Below the pieces are notes generated by a model, which did not search any database, was not told the DNA's origin, and saw only the letters and a program-made list of their open reading frames with translations. Shown in pieces: positions 5,719-6,966 of a DNA stretch of 6,966 bases. The stretch's first letter is position 1. The number at the start of each line of letters is the position of its first letter. Made by a program: the position numbers and the translations under genes. Origin of the DNA: an uncultured Lachnospiraceae bacterium. Its GTDB lineage: Bacteria > Bacillota > Clostridia > Lachnospirales > Lachnospiraceae. The stretch is from positions 1 to 6,966 of the forward strand of contig CANTGP010000157.1 in assembly GCA_947653315.1 (NCBI GenBank), in the 5' to 3' direction.

Positions 5719-6330
5719 ATGAAAAATGCGGAACACACGGTAAATAAGGAGAAAAAAGGAAAGCGGAAACGGATGGCGCTTGCCATGATGTTTGTACTCA
5801 TGGTCTTTGCCGCCTGTGACCAGCCAAAGGATTTTGCGGATACGGCAGGAACGGCAGGACCGGAAGAACGGGTGGAAGTCTCCGTGGCGGCGGCACGGCC
5901 CGTGGGCACGGATGTGGAATATGCCTGTGCCGAATGGGAGGAAATGGCCGTTTATTACAGTAACGGCAAAGCGGACGGCTTGGAAAAGGAAGTCCTTGCC
6001 GTGGAGGAAATGACGCCGGAAGAAATGGTAAAAAGTCTTTCCCGCCATAATATTGTGTCCATCGATACGAAAGTCCTCGGTTTTGGGGAAACGGACGGAC
6101 AGGGCAGGAAACTTTTGGCGCTGGATTTGTCGGGAGCGTTCGGGGAATACGTGAAAACCATGGGGGAAAGCGGTGAAAAAGTGGTGATGGCGGCACTTAC
6201 CAATACGTTTTTGGAAAATTACGGGGCGGACGGGCTGGTGCTGACCGTGGAAGGGGAAGTACTGGAAACGCGCCACGCATCCTATGGGGAAGAATTGACA
6301 TTTTGGCAGCCGGATGCAGTGGAGCAGTAA
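5719..6330 (+). CDS. GerMN-domain lipoprotein
   Basis: This is a small predicted surface lipoprotein of 203 residues. The N-terminus has a long basic region (residues 9-18, rich in Lys and Arg), a hydrophobic core (19-32) and a lipobox-like F30-A31-A32-C33; Phe at -3 is unusual but the Cys is well placed. After a linker of about 40 residues, residues 74-195 resemble the GerMN fold: a first strand with MAVYYSNG (76-83), a helix about 99-109, a strand ending in LALDLSGAF (133-141), a helix with VMAALTNTFLENY (156-168) and a final strand LVLTVEGEVL (173-182). GerMN domains occur in the spore germination protein GerM and in other Firmicute lipoproteins, with no enzymatic role established for most. 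The start at 5719 is supported by GGAGG 9 bases upstream. The gene diverges from the regulator gene and is followed 21 bp later by a DUF4125 gene. A specific germination role is not claimed. Confidence 0.8.
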   Translation: MKNAEHTVNKEKKGKRKRMALAMMFVLMVFAACDQPKDFADTAGTAGPEERVEVSVAAARPVGTDVEYACAEWEEMAVYYSNGKADGLEKEVLAVEEMTPEEMVKSLSRHNIVSIDTKVLGFGETDGQGRKLLALDLSGAFGEYVKTMGESGEKVVMAALTNTFLENYGADGLVLTVEGEVLETRHASYGEELTFWQPDAVEQ

Positions 6331-6351
6331 GATCCGGGAAAGGAGAGGGAA

Positions 6352-6966
6352 ATGGCAGAGATAACACCGAAGGAACAATTGATTTTTGACATCGCGCAGG
6401 CGGAATGGGATATGTTCCAGCATGTGGAAAACACGGGAGGGCGCGCTTCCTGCCAGGAAGACCCGGATACGTTTTTCCGTATGCGCATGAGCCAGTGGAT
6501 GGTGTATGACATGGAAATACTGGAAAGTTATGCACAGGACATCCGCAATGCCTATGAGGAGGGAAGGAACCTTCTGTTTGAAAAATATGCGCGCATGATG
6601 GAGGCGACTTACCCGGAAGAATACGAACAGGTAAAAGGGCATCTGCCGGAAGTGGACGCAGAAAAGCGCGCGATGGCGGAGGAAATCGTAAAAATACATA
6701 ACGAATGGGATCAGTATATGCTGGAGCATTACCCGAACCTGCGCTCACAGGGCAGGGTGATGACCACGGCGGACGATTCCGAGGTAAACGGGTCCTCCAC
6801 GGAAAGTTATCTGCGCGGGGAGCTTTTGACTTATTCTGCCCATACGGTGGAACTGATTCTGCGTCAGGTAAAGGAAGCGTGGGAAAAAGGGGAAAATCTG
6901 GAAAAGCAGATGATTGAAAACGAAACGAAATTTTATGGGTACGGAAGTATTGAGGAGGCGGAGAAA
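6352..6966 (+). CDS. DUF4125 family protein, 3' end cut by the window
   Basis: The frame is open from ATG 6352 to the last base, giving 205 codons without a stop. AAAGGAG at 6339-6345 lies 6 bases before the start. The predicted soluble, acidic, mostly helical protein has no signal peptide or membrane segment. From memory of the family, conserved stretches include GGRASCQED (29-37), [13 protein letters not shown] (71-83), LRSQGR (130-135), [10 protein letters not shown] (153-162) and [10 protein letters not shown] (195-204). These point to DUF4125, whose function is unknown. Known members are a little over 200 residues, so probably only a few residues are missing. The cytoplasmic prediction sits oddly next to the exported GerMN lipoprotein upstream, with which it forms a likely two-gene operon. 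Confidence 0.8.
   Translation, partial: MAEITPKEQLIFDIAQAEWDMFQHVENTGGRASCQEDPDTFFRMRMSQWMVYDMEILESYAQDIRNAYEEGRNLLFEKYARMMEATYPEEYEQVKGHLPEVDAEKRAMAEEIVKIHNEWDQYMLEHYPNLRSQGRVMTTADDSEVNGSSTESYLRGELLTYSAHTVELILRQVKEAWEKGENLEKQMIENETKFYGYGSIEEAEK

Noticed and set aside
5674..6729. A 351-codon open frame on the minus strand opposite the GerMN and DUF4125 genes
   Set aside because: It is rich in His, Phe, Pro and Arg, has no recognisable domain, and is explained as a codon-bias shadow of the two plus-strand genes.

Overview
This window looks like chromosomal DNA from a Gram-positive member of the Clostridia, most likely Lachnospiraceae. The reasons are purine-rich AAGGAGG-type ribosome binding sites, sigma-A promoters, an LplB/YtcP/LplA-type carbohydrate ABC importer, a YesN-like response regulator, and a DUF4125 protein of a kind common in gut Firmicutes. 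The family placement is an inference from gene content. No phylogenetic marker is present.

Layout. Positions 1-312 hold no convincing gene. They carry what looks like a regulated promoter: a perfect TATAAT -10 box at 177-182 with a poor -35, preceded by a direct repeat flanking a perfect palindrome (129-161). This would drive a plus-strand importer cassette: inner-membrane permease 1 (313-1248), permease 2 with a GTG start (1262-2140), a 112-bp gap containing a perfect 25-bp tandem direct repeat, and a large lipoprotein solute-binding protein (2253-3968). A very GC-rich hairpin (3981-4008) in a 41-bp gap separates this cassette from a convergent minus-strand gene for a YesN-type response regulator (receiver plus AraC-type HTH, 4010-5566).

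The regulator has its own near-consensus promoter (TTGACA-17-TATACT, 5609-5637). That promoter fixes the true start at 5566, not at the upstream in-frame ATG. Diverging from it on the plus strand is a two-gene unit: a small GerMN-domain lipoprotein (5719-6330) and, 21 bp later, a DUF4125 protein (6352 to the window edge, no stop reached).

How it works together (inference): an extracytoplasmic signal, sensed by a histidine kinase not in this window, would phosphorylate the regulator, which would activate the importer promoter at 129-182. Sugar or oligosaccharide would be captured by the tethered binding protein and passed through the permease heterodimer, energised by a shared MsmX-type ATPase encoded elsewhere. 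The GerMN/DUF4125 pair has no obvious link to transport. I see no mobile element, CRISPR array, tRNA or rRNA. The window is mostly a conventional carbohydrate-uptake locus. The less ordinary parts are its cis-regulatory architecture and the GerMN-DUF4125 pair.
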